Positions 47,566-58,600 of a DNA stretch of 64,000 bases are shown here, one piece after another. This DNA is from Pictodentalium vernedei (Eukaryota; Mollusca; Scaphopoda; Dentaliida; Dentaliidae). Under the pieces are notes generated by a model that worked only from the letters and a program-made list of their open reading frames with translations, made no database searches and was not told the DNA's origin. The DNA is taken from assembly GCA_031216915.1 (NCBI GenBank), contig CM062294.1, positions 393,567,217 to 393,631,216 of the forward strand, read 5' to 3'. The stretch's first letter is position 1; each line of letters opens with the position of its first letter. The position numbers were made by a program, and so were the translations under genes.

Positions 47566-50507
47566 TAAACCTCTATCGCGTTCCGGTTGGCGGAAGGTTG
47601 TCGAGTTTTTCACAAGAGTGGGCGTCGATTACGGACGACCCTTGGGTGAGAGGAGTGATTTCGGAAGGTCTAAAGATATCCTTCAAACGAAAGCCTCCAT
47701 TAACTCGAAGTCCAAAGTGGACTCATCTTCCGTCAAATCCACAGAAAAGAGACGCTCTGTTATCAGAGGTGCAGTCTCTTTTAATGAAGAACGCGGTAGA
47801 GGTCGTAGAAAACCAGGAATCTCTGGGATTCTACAGCCATCTGTTTCTGGTTCCGAAACCAGACGGCTCGTTCCGTCCAGTCATAGATTTGAGCTGGATA
47901 AACAAGCTGATCGTCGCTCCGAAGTTTTATATGGAGACGATTCGATCAGTCAGAGCGAGTATTCGGGTGAACGATTATGCAACGAGCATAGATCTCAAAG
48001 ATGCGTACTTTCACGTCATGGTACATCCGACATTCCGAAAGTATCTACGCTTCGCAGTCCTAGGAGTGGTGTATCAGTTCCGGGCCATGTGCTTCGGATT
48101 GAATCTAGCACCCTGGGCTTTCACTCGGGTAATGAACTCGGTAATGATCTACTTCCGAGCTCATTCGTCTGCGGTAACGTCGGCCTACCTGGACGACATT
48201 CTTCAGAGGTACGGCAACGAGTTAACGCTTCAGAACGATGTTCAGAATCTTCTTCTATTGCTCCGATGTCTCGGTTTCATAGTAAATGAGGAGAAGTCGG
48301 ATCTGGTGCCGTCCAAGTCATTCACTCATCTGGGAATGAGCTTCGAGACGCACAACAATCTCGTTCGTCTGCCGTTAACCAGAGCGAAATTAGTCAGTTG
48401 TTACGCTCGCTATTGTCTGCACGCAGACAAAGTCACGGCGAGAGAATTTATGAGACTGATAGGTCTGTGCGGAGCCGCCGCGGATCTCATTCCGATGGGG
48501 CGGCTACGCACACGTCCTCTTCAAATTTTCCTGACTCAGAATTGGAGTGTGAAAATTCATTCGCTCGATGTAGACGTTCTCTTGTCAGATCAAGTGAAAC
48601 AAGAGATTCAGACTTGGGCAAACATTCAGTGGTTAACTCAAGTAGTTCCGCTGCAGTTGCCGGATCTGAGTTTTACCGTTATGACGGATGCCAGTCAAAC
48701 AGGTTGGGGTGCATCATTAATCCCAACGGATTCGAGATGCCAGGGTCTTTGGGATCCGCAATTCCTGTGCAAGCACATAAACATCAAGGAAATGATGTCA
48801 ATTTGGCTTGCGTTACGTCACTGGATGGACATTATTCACGATGCTCATGTCCAAATCCTATCCGACAATACGACAGTAGTGGCGTATATACGGAATCAGG
48901 GAGGCACTCATTCAGTTCCGTTGTTCAATCTAACGGAAAGAATCCTTCTGTTTGCGTTAGAACATCACGTTCTTCTTTCGGTCCGTCACATACCGGGTCG
49001 TCTGAATGTGCTAGCAGACTCCCTTTCACGAAAGGGTCGCTTGTTGCCGTCGGAGTGGACTCTCAACAAACAAGTATTCAATCAGATTTGCTACCAATGG
49101 GAACGGCCAATGATAGACTTATTTGCGACACATCTCAACAATCAGTTGCAGACGTTTGTGTCCCCGTGTCCGGATCCAAGAGCATTTGCAGTAGACGCTC
49201 TGTCGATCCCTTGGGACGGAATGATAGGATATGCGTATCCTCCAGCGCCGTTAATTCAACAAGTATTGCTAAAGATAAAACAATCTCAATGCAAGATTCT
49301 GTTGGTAGCATCTCTGTCGCCACAGAGACCGTGGATAAATCTACTCAGGTGTCTGTTGTGGGACCTACCGCGGAAGCTTCCTCCACGAGAGGATCTTCTT
49401 TCGCAGGGGAAATCGCGCCAACTCCATCACAACCCGCAAGGTCTCAACCTTCACGTTTTTTCCGTTGTGCGGTCCTTCTTGCATGGCAAGCACTTTACAG
49501 GACGAGCAGTGAACGCGATTTCTAACTGTAGGAGGACCTCCTCTTCGCTAAACTATGCGGCTAAGTGGAAGGTTTTTCGTCGTTGGTGTAGGGATCATTC
49601 TGTAGATATATTTGATCCCTCTATACCAGACATTGCAAACTTTCTAGTATACTTGTTTGACGAAATCAAACTGCAGCCTGTTACTATAAAGGGTTATAGA
49701 TCTATGTTATCTGATACCTATGCACATCATGATAGTTTACAAATTGGATCTAATGTCTCTTTATCGAAATTGGTTAGAAACTTTTCGATAAATAGACCCA
49801 GAACTCTTAGATTAATTCCTAAGTGGAATTTAGCTTGGGTTCTCCTTAAATTGAAGGAAAAGCCATTTGAACCTCTTGGGACAGTAGATTTCAAATTCTT
49901 ATCTTATAAGACAGCTTTTCTCTTAGCTTTCTCTTCTGCCAGAAGAGTCAGTGAGCTTCATGCACTATCGGTGGATGATTCTCATTATCGTAGTGTTGGG
50001 AACACTATCACCTTCACTACTAATGTGGGTTTTTTAGCTAAGAATCAGGCTCCTAATAAATATCCGGAACCTATTGTTATTAAGGCTCTTCCGTCTTCAG
50101 ATGGGCGTAGGCCTTTACTCTGTCCTGTTAGAGCACTACATATCTATAAACAGAGATCTCAGTTTATCAGAAAGGGACGGAAACGTTTCTTTCTGTCTTT
50201 GATGCCTAATAGAAAGGACATTTCAGTCCATTCTATTGCTAGATGGATTCAGTTAACTATCCGTACTGCTTATGAAGATTTATCTTCTTCTCAGCAGTCT
50301 GTGCTTAAGATTTCTGCTCATGAAGTAAGAGCTCTTTCTACTTCCTGGGCTTATGCTAATAGTGTTGCTATTACAGATTTAATGAAGGCTGCTTATTGGT
50401 CTCAGCCATCCACATTTACAAATTTTTATCTCAGAAATATTGAGTCCATTTCTGGAGACCTGCATTGTTTAGGTCCGTTATCTGTTGCTCAGAATGTCGT
50501 CCACTAA
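47520..50507 (+). CDS. DIRS Pol: reverse transcriptase, RNase H, methyltransferase-like, tyrosine recombinase
   Basis: One frame of 995 codons. It copies element RNA into DNA and inserts the resulting circle by site-specific recombination. The reverse transcriptase spans about residues 90-290, with motif A SIDLKDAYFHV (156-166) and AYLDDIL (Y223, D225, D226). RNase H covers about 385-505 with acidic residues D390, E424, D449 and D500. A region resembling Dam-type methyltransferases follows (DLFATHLNNQ..GYAYPP, 533-575). The recombinase spans about 640-985, with R808 or R809 in SSARRVSEL, H934 and R937 in HEVR, W960 and probable nucleophile Y970 in FYLRN. All expected catalytic residues are seen. 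The first codon is GTG; the frame is closed by TAA at 47508 and has no ATG before the reverse transcriptase core, so initiation or frameshifting from gag is unresolved. Confidence 0.95.
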   Translation: MVSPTAGLAGPGGDGLNLYRVPVGGRLSSFSQEWASITDDPWVRGVISEGLKISFKRKPPLTRSPKWTHLPSNPQKRDALLSEVQSLLMKNAVEVVENQESLGFYSHLFLVPKPDGSFRPVIDLSWINKLIVAPKFYMETIRSVRASIRVNDYATSIDLKDAYFHVMVHPTFRKYLRFAVLGVVYQFRAMCFGLNLAPWAFTRVMNSVMIYFRAHSSAVTSAYLDDILQRYGNELTLQNDVQNLLLLLRCLGFIVNEEKSDLVPSKSFTHLGMSFETHNNLVRLPLTRAKLVSCYARYCLHADKVTAREFMRLIGLCGAAADLIPMGRLRTRPLQIFLTQNWSVKIHSLDVDVLLSDQVKQEIQTWANIQWLTQVVPLQLPDLSFTVMTDASQTGWGASLIPTDSRCQGLWDPQFLCKHINIKEMMSIWLALRHWMDIIHDAHVQILSDNTTVVAYIRNQGGTHSVPLFNLTERILLFALEHHVLLSVRHIPGRLNVLADSLSRKGRLLPSEWTLNKQVFNQICYQWERPMIDLFATHLNNQLQTFVSPCPDPRAFAVDALSIPWDGMIGYAYPPAPLIQQVLLKIKQSQCKILLVASLSPQRPWINLLRCLLWDLPRKLPPREDLLSQGKSRQLHHNPQGLNLHVFSVVRSFLHGKHFTGRAVNAISNCRRTSSSLNYAAKWKVFRRWCRDHSVDIFDPSIPDIANFLVYLFDEIKLQPVTIKGYRSMLSDTYAHHDSLQIGSNVSLSKLVRNFSINRPRTLRLIPKWNLAWVLLKLKEKPFEPLGTVDFKFLSYKTAFLLAFSSARRVSELHALSVDDSHYRSVGNTITFTTNVGFLAKNQAPNKYPEPIVIKALPSSDGRRPLLCPVRALHIYKQRSQFIRKGRKRFFLSLMPNRKDISVHSIARWIQLTIRTAYEDLSSSQQSVLKISAHEVRALSTSWAYANSVAITDLMKAAYWSQPSTFTNFYLRNIESISGDLHCLGPLSVAQNVVH

Positions 50508-50604
50508 ACAGTTGCAACTATAGTTATGCAGGCTTTCTGTTCCGGCAGTGACTCCGTCCGGTTGCCCTCTTCGCTCTGGGCTATTTGACCCAGGGCAAGG
50601 GGAA

Positions 50605-50623
50605 GGGGGGGGGGGGGGGGGGG
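50605..50623 (+). repeat. 19-G homopolymer in DIRS 3' region
   Basis: It lies about 100 bases after the pol stop, right after GGGCTATTTGACCCAGGGC, as in copies 1 and 2. Confidence 0.9.
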
Positions 50624-51113
50624 CGGGTGTTCCCTTAGGTCACCTGCTTTATAGTGAAAAGCAAGGGAATGCCTCCTCCAAGTCAGTATTTCTGAGTCGC
50701 TTCCGGGATGGTTTTAAAGTGTAATATTAATGTTTAATTTCATTCATGTTTTATTTTTAAAGTGTAGCTCGGTGTGAAGCATTTGTATATGTCAAGTGTC
50801 AAACGGGCTTTAATATACAATACTCGGACACTTTTAAATGATTATAAAGAGTCTCAATTCTCTGGACTACTTTATTTATTGGCTTGCTTTAAAAATAATT
50901 AGTATAAGGGTTATACTGGATGTTAATAGAGAACATGAATGTTATTGTGCTCAATTATTAAGGGTAGTGTATCTTTCTAATTTAATATTAAATAAGAAAG
51001 ATACATGTAAAGCCTAATACTCCTTTTCTCCTTAAGGGGTTACCTCTTTACTATATAGTTGAGCTTATTGGATTTTCCTCTATGTCCTAGGCCCTCCAGC
51101 CTGTTTACTATTT

Positions 51114-51201
51114 AGCTAAGTCTGGGTCATTGGTACAGTATAAAAATGTTAAAAAATTTATAGTAATTTATATATTTTTTATACTTACCAATGACCCAGA
51201 C
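51114..51201 (+). repeat. Internal complementary region (ICR) of DIRS copy 3
   Basis: The left half is the reverse complement of the left tip including this copy's own variant (AGCTAAGTCTGGG, not AGCTATGTCTGGG). The right half matches the right tip. The co-variation of ICR and ends supports a functional link between them. Confidence 0.95.
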
Positions 51202-51276
51202 GGGGATGGCCCTCCCTGGAGTTGGGAACTCTTGCCTCCCCGCTGAGTACATAGCGCTGACCAGGCACTGCCAGTA

Positions 51277-51503
51277 AGAATGATAATTGGCGCCAATTTC
51301 GGGACGAATGCGTCACTGCGCATGCGCAGTAGAGGCGTACTATGGAGGTCCTTTAGGACATGATTTCTTTTTGTTTTGGATGCAAATTTTGGGGATTAGG
51401 GGGCAAAATTTGTGTTTGGCCCTGGTTTTGTTGGAGTTAGCACCAGCTAAGTCTGGGTCATTGGTAAGTATAAAAAATATATAAATTACTATAAATTTTT
51501 TAA
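51277..51503 (+). repeat. Right inverted terminal repeat of DIRS copy 3
   Basis: Mirror of 45088-45290. The palindrome is at 51315-51330 and the GGTAAGTAT tip near 51463. Confidence 0.95.
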
Positions 51504-53626
51504 CTTTCTTTGGAATGGTGATAGAGCAGCTTGGAGGAACGGATGCCCTCAAACCTAGTGTTTCCTCCACTCACGTTTGGTACAGCTATGACCCCTGTTT
51601 GTTTTGGCCTTTGTTTCTAAGGAAAATTGTACCATAGCCTATAGGGCAAAGTGCTGCCCAATTTTTTTTTAGTTCATTATTTTTCTCCAGCCCAGTGCTT
51701 GCAGGGGAGTTTCATGACATTTTGACCTCTACATATCAATATATCCATATAGATATGGATGTCACAAGAATTATAGTGATTTTGGTTCCAGACCATTTAA
51801 AATTGTATCACCACACCAATTGATTTCAAATTTTATTTGCTTATTACTAATGTCAAAATACAGGTCAAGTTCAATTTGGAGGTTCACTCCGACCATTCTT
51901 GCAAAAGTTATGCTTCTTTTTGAATTAAAAAATCACAAATTTCCCAATTTCAGCTTTATTCTTACTGTCCAGTGTCTATAGGGGAAGTGCTGCCCGATTT
52001 TGTTTTAGTCCACTATTTTTGTACTGCCCAGTGCTTGCAGGTGAGATTGCATGTCATTTTAAATTACATATCAATATAACCATATAAATATGCATGCCAA
52101 TTTCAAGCTTTATTCTTACTTGCCAGTGTCTATGGGGGAAGTGCTGCCCAATTTTTTTTAGTCCACTATTTCTGTGCTTCCCAGTGTTTGGTGGAGAGGT
52201 TGCATGTCATTTTAACCTTCTACATATTGATATAACCATATAAATATGGATGCCAATTTCAGATTTATTCTTACTGGCCAGTGTCTAATAGAGGAAGTGC
52301 TGCCCAATTTTTTTTTTAGTCCACTATCCCAATTTTTTCTAGTCCACTATTTCTGCACTGCCCAGTATTTGCAGGGCAGGTTTGCATGTCATTTTAACCT
52401 ACTACATATCGATGTATTCATATAAATATGGATGACACAGGAATCATAGTGTTTTTTAATTCCGTCATTCAAATGAACCAATTCTCTTCAAACATTCAGA
52501 AGTTATTTATTTACATGCAAGTCCGACTTTGCTACCTTCGGGGGCATCAGCACACACGTTAGCGTTGCTCTTGTTCTGTTATGTTTTAATTTGTTTAGGG
52601 ATACTTTTTTGCAGTGTACAGCAGACATTTTTTTTTTTTACAAGATACTAGAAGCTTCTTTTATCAACAGAGAAATGTACACATGTATAAAGCAAATTGT
52701 TTCAGGTTCTTGCAAACAATACCAGGGCTTTGTTTTTATAAACGTAGAAAATGTTTCCCTTCACCATTGCTTTAATAATTTTAACTTTGAAAATGTTGTT
52801 ACTGTCTCGTAATGTCTGCCCATCTGTGAGGAACTGTCTGGGGGAAATGTCTACCAACACTGGGGAAATGTCTTCCTGGAGTAATGTCCACTGGAGAAAT
52901 GTCCAGCATTCTGAAAAACATTGCTTATAACCCCCATTGGAAAAATCCCATCTAGCACATTCCAATGAGGGATCAGAGTCTGTGTTTTGAAGACAATATT
53001 GAAAAAACTTGTAGAATTTGAAATTTATTTTTGTGAATATCATCACTGGCCAGTTATGCTATTTTATGGTACTTTGAAGGAAAATGCATGAAAACATTAA
53101 TTAAACACTGAATTCAGAAGTTTGAAATACAAAATAGTGCTGAAGCAAAGAGAATTTGATATTTTGCAAAAAAAAAAATTTTGAATGAAAAATGTTTCTA
53201 AGCCTGACAAAAAAATGAAATTGTTCCAGTTTCCTGACAGCTCATAATTTTCAGGCCCAACTCTAATCTTTTTATAAGCACTAAACAAAAAAATGTAAAA
53301 TGTATCGAAAGATACCTGTAAACTGTAAAAAAACAGACCTTAGATTTAAATTGTTCACATAAACCAAAAAGCAGAAGATGCTTTTAAAAAAATTAAAGTG
53401 CTAAATATTTTCATTTTTTGCCTCAAAACCATAGCTTATGACTCCTCATTGGAAATAGTTCAGTGAGCTCATTGCGATGAGGGTCATAAGCTGTGGGTTT
53501 TTTAGACAAAAAAATGAAAAAGAGTAGTAAAGTTTGAATGATGATTTTTGTAAATGATTTTGCACATGAATTGTCAACAATTCCATTAGTACATCCTACA
53601 GGGTGCATCCCTCTCCCAATCTTTTT
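51504..53626. repeat. Spacer with ~150 bp tandem units; no gene seen
   Basis: About four units share GGAAGTGCTGCCCAATTTT, TTTAGTCCACTATTT and ACATATCAATATAACCATAT, starting near 51650, 51985, 52137 and 52288. From 52560 to 53626 there is AT-rich spacer, with two fragments of the ATTGGAA..CAATGAGG palindrome family (near 52937-52975 and 53440-53500). Minus-strand open frames here lack domains. Confidence 0.6.
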
Positions 53627-54260
53627 TATACGCCCGTTTGAAAAACGGGACGTATTATAGTATGGCGTTGTCCGTCTGTCCATCTGTCCGTCCGTCCGTC
53701 CATTTGGTTTCCGAACAATAACTTTAGTATTTGTTTTCCGATCGGCTCCAAATTTGGTATGTGGTTTAATCACAACAAAATACAGGTCAAGTTCGAATAT
53801 GGGGTCGGTCCGAACATTTTTCGCCTGAATTATGGCTCCTGTTGGACTTAGAATTCATCAAATATTTGGTTTCCGGATGATAACTTTAGTATTTCTTTTC
53901 CGATCGGCTCCAAATTTGGTATGTGGTTTAATCACAACAAAATACAGGTCAAGTTCAAATATGGGGTAGGTCTGAACAATTTTTGCCTGAATTATGGCCC
54001 CTGTTGGACTTACAATTTGTCAAATATTTGGTTTCCGGATGATAACTTTAGTATTTGTTTTTCGATTGGCTTCAAACTTGTTAGTCTTTTTTCTCAAATG
54101 ACTGAAAAAATTTAGTCATTTCACAAAATCACTGATTTCAAAGTCTGACCGTAACATATATATATATGCCAGTATAAATTTCTCGCACTCTAAAAAAATT
54201 GCAAATGTGTTAAAATGGTACAATTTGAACAGTTCACGGGCGTATGATGCAATGCCCAGC
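53627..54260. repeat. Hairpin-headed repeat with 162 bp units
   Basis: The head TATACGCCCGTTTGAAAAAC..GGACGTATTA (53627-53657) is followed by a GTCTGTCC tract (53670-53702) and units recognised by TGGTTTCCGGATGATAACTT at 53705, 53867 and 54029, a period of 162 bp. Confidence 0.8.
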
Positions 54261-54791
54261 GGTGCTCTTGTTCATATTTCATATGCAGCTTTGGTGTGAT
54301 GTCTTTTCTGTAGAAACTTGAATGAATGACTTGGCATTATTAGAGCTTTCTATTTATTCCAGTTCCTTCTTGAGACAAGTTGAGCTGCAGTCTCATTGAC
54401 ACTTTCATTTTTATTGCCAAAACATTTAGGATGGATTTCTTTTACAATTCACATCCAGGGATGTGAGAGTTCAGCTAACCAGCTAATTTCAGCATTTTTT
54501 CACTGAAAGTCTGAAATTTTATTTTCTAAAAAGTTGCAGGGAAATGGTCTACAACTTTATAGAAATAAAAGATATACCATGTCATTTATTTTTTGTTGAA
54601 ATGTGATTTTTAGCCCGACTGTTTACAGTTTGGGGCTAAAGTCTTGACTTTTGTCCATCTGTTAACATTTAGAGTTTTGGTTAAAGTTTGTGGTTAAAGT
54701 TTTTTTTCTTTTAAATTAATATTAATTACTATTGATTGTATCATTCTCATTATGTTTTTCATCTTATTTTGGGAAATATTTAACCCTTTTT
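54261..54791. other. AT-rich spacer with one more hairpin head
   Basis: A head TTTTAGCCCGACTGTTTACA..GGGGCTAAA lies at 54608-54640, with a short body. No gene is visible. Confidence 0.5.
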
Positions 54792-56220
54792 ATGTGTACT
54801 CATACTATGTATGGTACACATAATGCCGGCATCCGTGGTGACCATCCGTTGTTTGTCCATCCTTTGTCCGTCCATCTGTCTGTCTGTCCGTCCATCCATC
54901 TGTCCGTCCGACGTCCGTATCCATTTCTTTGGCATTCGATAACTTGAAAAATATTGCTTGGATTGTCAAGTTACTTTATTTTTGTGTCCAGGTTACTGAT
55001 GTGCCGAGCTGTATAGTTTTTGGTGTAAATCGGATAATTTGATCCCGAGATATTAACCCTTTATCCTTCAAATTGAAAATTCCTCCAATCCCTTTGACAT
55101 TCGATAACTTGAAAAATATTGCTTGGATTGTCAAGTTACTTTATATTTGTGTTCAGGTTACTGATGTGCCGAACTGTATAGTTTTTGGTGTAAATCTGTT
55201 ATTTTGATCCTGAGATATTAACCCTTTATCCTTCAAATTGAAAATTTCTCCAATCCCTTTGGCATTCGATAACTTGAAAAATATTGCTTGGATTGTCAAG
55301 TTACTTTATATTTGTGTTCAGGTTACTGATGTACCGAGCTGTATAGTTTTTGGTGTAAAACTGATAATTTAATCCTGAGATATTAACCCTTTATCCTTCA
55401 AATTGAAAATTCCTCCAATCCCTTTGGCATTCGATAACTTGAAAATATTGCTAGGATTGTCAAGTTACTTTATATTTGTGCTCAGGTTACTGATGTGCCA
55501 AGCTGTATAGTTTTTGGTGTAAATCTGATAATTTAATCCTGAGATATTAACCCTTTATCCTTCAAATTGAAAATTTCTCCAATTCCTTTGGCATTCGATA
55601 ACTTGAAAAATATTGCTTGGATTGTCAAGTTACTTTATATTTGTGTTCAGGTTACTGATGTACCGAGCTGTATAGTTTTTGGTGTAAATCTGTTATTTTA
55701 ATCCTGAGATATTAACCCTTTATCCTTCAAATTGAAAATTCCTCCAATCCCTTTGGCATTCGATAACTTGAAAAATATTGCTTGGATTGTCAAGTTACTT
55801 TATAATTGTGTTCAGGTTACTGATGTGCTGAGCTGTATAGTTTTTGGTGTTAATCTGATAATTTGATCCAGAGATATTAACCCTTTATCCTTCAAATTGA
55901 AAATTTCTCCAATCCCTTTGGCATAAGATAACTCAAAAAATATCAATCCGATTGTCATGTTACTTTATATATTTATTCAGGTTACTGATGTGCTGTGCTG
56001 TGCTGTGCTGTATAGTTTTTTTTTATGTAAATCTGATAATTTGATCTGGAGATATTAACCCTTTATCCATCAAATTAGACACTCCTCCAGTCCATTTCTA
56101 TATGTACCCATACCTTGTATGGTGTACATAATATTGGCATCCGTGGTGGCCCTCCGTCCTACAGCTTTTTACTAGTTGCGTGTATGGGTACACATCTGAC
56201 GATTTCATCGGCCTATTTTT
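54792..56220. repeat. 165 bp satellite array, first of two adjacent capped copies
   Basis: The left cap is GTGTACTCATACTATGTATG..CACA with a long GTCYGTCC tract (54860-54915). Units start GGTTACTGATG at 54991, 55156, 55321, 55485, 55650, 55815 and 55980, giving a period of 165 bp. The right cap is GTACCCATACCTTGTATGG..GTAC, then GGGTACACATCTGACGATTT. Confidence 0.9.
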
Positions 56221-57450
56221 ATGTGTACCCATACTACGTATGGTACACATAATGCCGGCATCCGGGGTGACCATCAGTCGTTCGTCCATCCTTTGTCCGT
56301 CCGTCCATCTGTCCGTCCGGCGTCCGTATCCATTTCTTTGGCATTCGATAACTTGAAAAATATTGCTTGGATTGTCAAGTTACTTTATATTTGTGTTCAG
56401 GTTACTGATGTGCCGAGCTGTATAGTTTTTGGTGTAAATCAGATAATTTGTTCCTGAGATATTGACCCTTTATCCTTCAAATTGAAAATTCCTCCAATCC
56501 CTTTGGCATTCGATAACTTGAAAAATATTGCTTGGATTGTCAAGTTACTTTATATTTGTGTTCAAGTTACTGATGTGCCGAGCTGTATAGTTTTTGGTGT
56601 AAATCAGATATTTGATCCTGAGATATTAACCCTTTATCCTTCAAATTGAAAATTCCTCCAATCCCTTTGGCATTCGATTACTTGAAAAATATTGCTTGGA
56701 TTGTCTAGTTACTTTATATTTGTGTTCAGGTTACTGATTTGCCGAGCTGTATAGTTTTTGGTGTAAATCTGATGATTTGATCCCCAGATATTAACCCTTT
56801 ATCCTTCAAATTGAAAATTCCTCCAATCCCTTTGCATTTGATAACTTGAAAAATATTGCTTGGATTGTCAAGTTACTCTATATTTGTGTTCAGGTTACTG
56901 ATGTGCCGAGCTGTATAGTTTTTGGTGTAAATCTGTTATTTTGATCCTGAGATATTAACCCTTTATCCTTCAAATTGAAAATTACTCCAATCCCTCTGGC
57001 ATTCGATAACTTGAAAAATATTGCTTGGATTGTCAAGTTACTTTACATTTGTGTTCAAGTTACTGATGTGCCGAGCTGTATAGTTTTTGGTGTAAATCGG
57101 ATAATTTGATCCTGAGATATTAACCCTTTATCCTTCAAATTGAAAATTCCTCCAATCCCTTTGGCTTGAGATAACTCAAAAAATATCAATCCGATTGTCA
57201 TGTTACTTTATATATTTATTCAGGTTACTGATGTACTGTGCTGTATAGTTTTTTTTATGTAAATCTGATAATTTGATCCGGAGATATTAACCCTTTATCC
57301 ATCAAATTAGACACTCCTCCAGTCCATTTCTATATGTACCCATACCTTGTATGGTGTACATAATGTCGGCATCCGTGGTGGCCCTCCATCATACAGCTTT
57401 CTACTAGTTGCGCGCATGGGTACACATCTGACGATTTCATCGGCCTATTT
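56221..57450. repeat. 165 bp satellite array, second adjacent capped copy
   Basis: It repeats the full layout of the previous entry, starting directly where that one ends: cap hairpin (TGTACCCATACTACGTATGG), GTCCGTCC tract, about five 165 bp units, and a right cap at 57335-57445. Confidence 0.9.
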
Positions 57451-58600
57451 TTTGTATGGCAATTTAACTTCCAGGTTAAAGTTTGTTTTTTTTTGTTTAC
57501 AAACTTACACCTTTATTTCTTCAAACACTTTTCTGCAATGTTACTGTTTCTCATTTTGGACAATGTCTACTATCTCATGAACCTTTCTCTGGTGATTTTC
57601 ATTAATATTGGCATGATTTTAACTCCTTTTAAACATGTTTTCAGATTTAGTTTCTTTGTATTTGAAATTAAACTTGGCCACTTTCTGACTTCAATTCTCA
57701 CATGGTCAATATAGTTTAATGATTGCATTTACATCAGTGATTTCTTTTATCGGTTTTAGGAAATATTTAACCCTTTTTTTGAGGCAGTCAGTTTTACTTA
57801 GCTTTCCCAGCTTAAAGTTTCAGATTAAAGTTTTGCTTTTCAAGGTTCTACCTTTTATTCTTCAGACACTGTGTAACAACGTCATTGTTTTTCATTTGGG
57901 GCAAGGTCTACTGAAGCTGTACACAGTGGTTTCAAATAATATTGGCATTAATTTAACCCTTTTCAAAACGGTTTTCGAACTTTCTCTAAAATTCAAATTA
58001 GGCTTCTACCACATACTTTGTTACTTTTTATCCCCACCCCCCCCCCCCAAAAAGGGAGGGATATAGCACAGAGCTCCATCCATCCACCCGGCCGTCTTTC
58101 TGAGTTTTGTTTATGCCATAACTTGAACAATAGTTAACAGATTTCAATTGTTTTCAGTACATGTCTCTATGTCAAGTTCGATGACCACAATTATGCAATG
58201 AAAATTGTTGAAGCTATTGCCCTGCCAAGCCCCCTCCCCACCCCCTCCAATTAAGCATTTTTTTCTTTGCTCCAAAATGCATTTTGAAGTATTTAGAGTG
58301 ACTACATGCCAAACATTTTTTAACTGCCCCCCTCCCCCCTCCCCCCCCCCCCCCCCCCCCCCCCCAGTTGCCAATTGGGCACTTTTTTTCTTTGGTCCAA
58401 AATGCATTTTTAAGGATTTAGAGTGACGACATGCAGAAAAAAAAAATGACTGATTCCCAGATCCTCCCCCCCCCCCCCCCACCCCCTACCCAACCCCCTT
58501 CTCCTCCCTCGGGGCCATTTAAGCAATATTTTTTTCTTTGGTCAAAAATTCATTTTGCAAGTAACTACATGCGAAAAAAAATTTGACTCCTTCTAAATCC
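57451..58600. repeat. Spacer and C-rich ~110 bp repeats
   Basis: 57451-58020 is a T-rich duplication partner of 59940-60290 (CAGTGATTTCTTTTATCGGTTTTAG). A head TATCCCCACC..GGGAGGGATATAG lies at 58028-58066. From 58255 three units carry TTTTTCTTTGSTCCAAAATGCATTTT and TTTAGAGTGAC, separated by long poly-C tracts (58326-58366 and 58466-58490). Confidence 0.6.

Larger units (their letters stand above)
45088..51503 (+). mobile_element. DIRS-type retrotransposon copy 3 with intact pol (~6.4 kb)
   Basis: The left tip ATTTTTATACTGTACC and right tip GGTAAGTAT..TTTTTTAAC match copy 2. Inverted repeats of ~200 bp, an ICR at 51114-51201, leader, gag region, pol and 3' region follow the standard order. 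The terminal repeats carry paired variants, for example AACTCCAACAAAACCAGG on the left mirrored on the right and different from copies 1, 2 and 4, so this is a distinct lineage whose two ends have evolved together. Pol is uninterrupted over 995 codons. The gag region is damaged (8-base deletion near 47038, further deletions near 47360 and 47510). It may therefore be a recent copy that needs gag from elsewhere. Confidence 0.95.

Noticed and set aside
48398..49525. 375-codon plus-strand frame inside copy 3 pol
   Set aside because: It is a Ser-rich off-phase shadow of the intact pol, without conserved motifs.
45088..51503. LTR retrotransposon or Crypton
   Set aside because: There are no direct LTRs, integrase or protease. 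The recombinase is fused to RT and RNase H, and the ends are inverted with an ICR, which fits DIRS. Cryptons lack RT.
45088..51503. Ngaro-type split direct repeats
   Set aside because: The terminal repeats are inverted, with an internal complementary copy of both ends, not A1-B1/A2-B2 direct repeats.
54990..57300. CRISPR-like regular spacing of repeats
   Set aside because: The 165 bp units are contiguous, with no unique spacers between short identical repeats, and the context is eukaryotic. It is satellite DNA.
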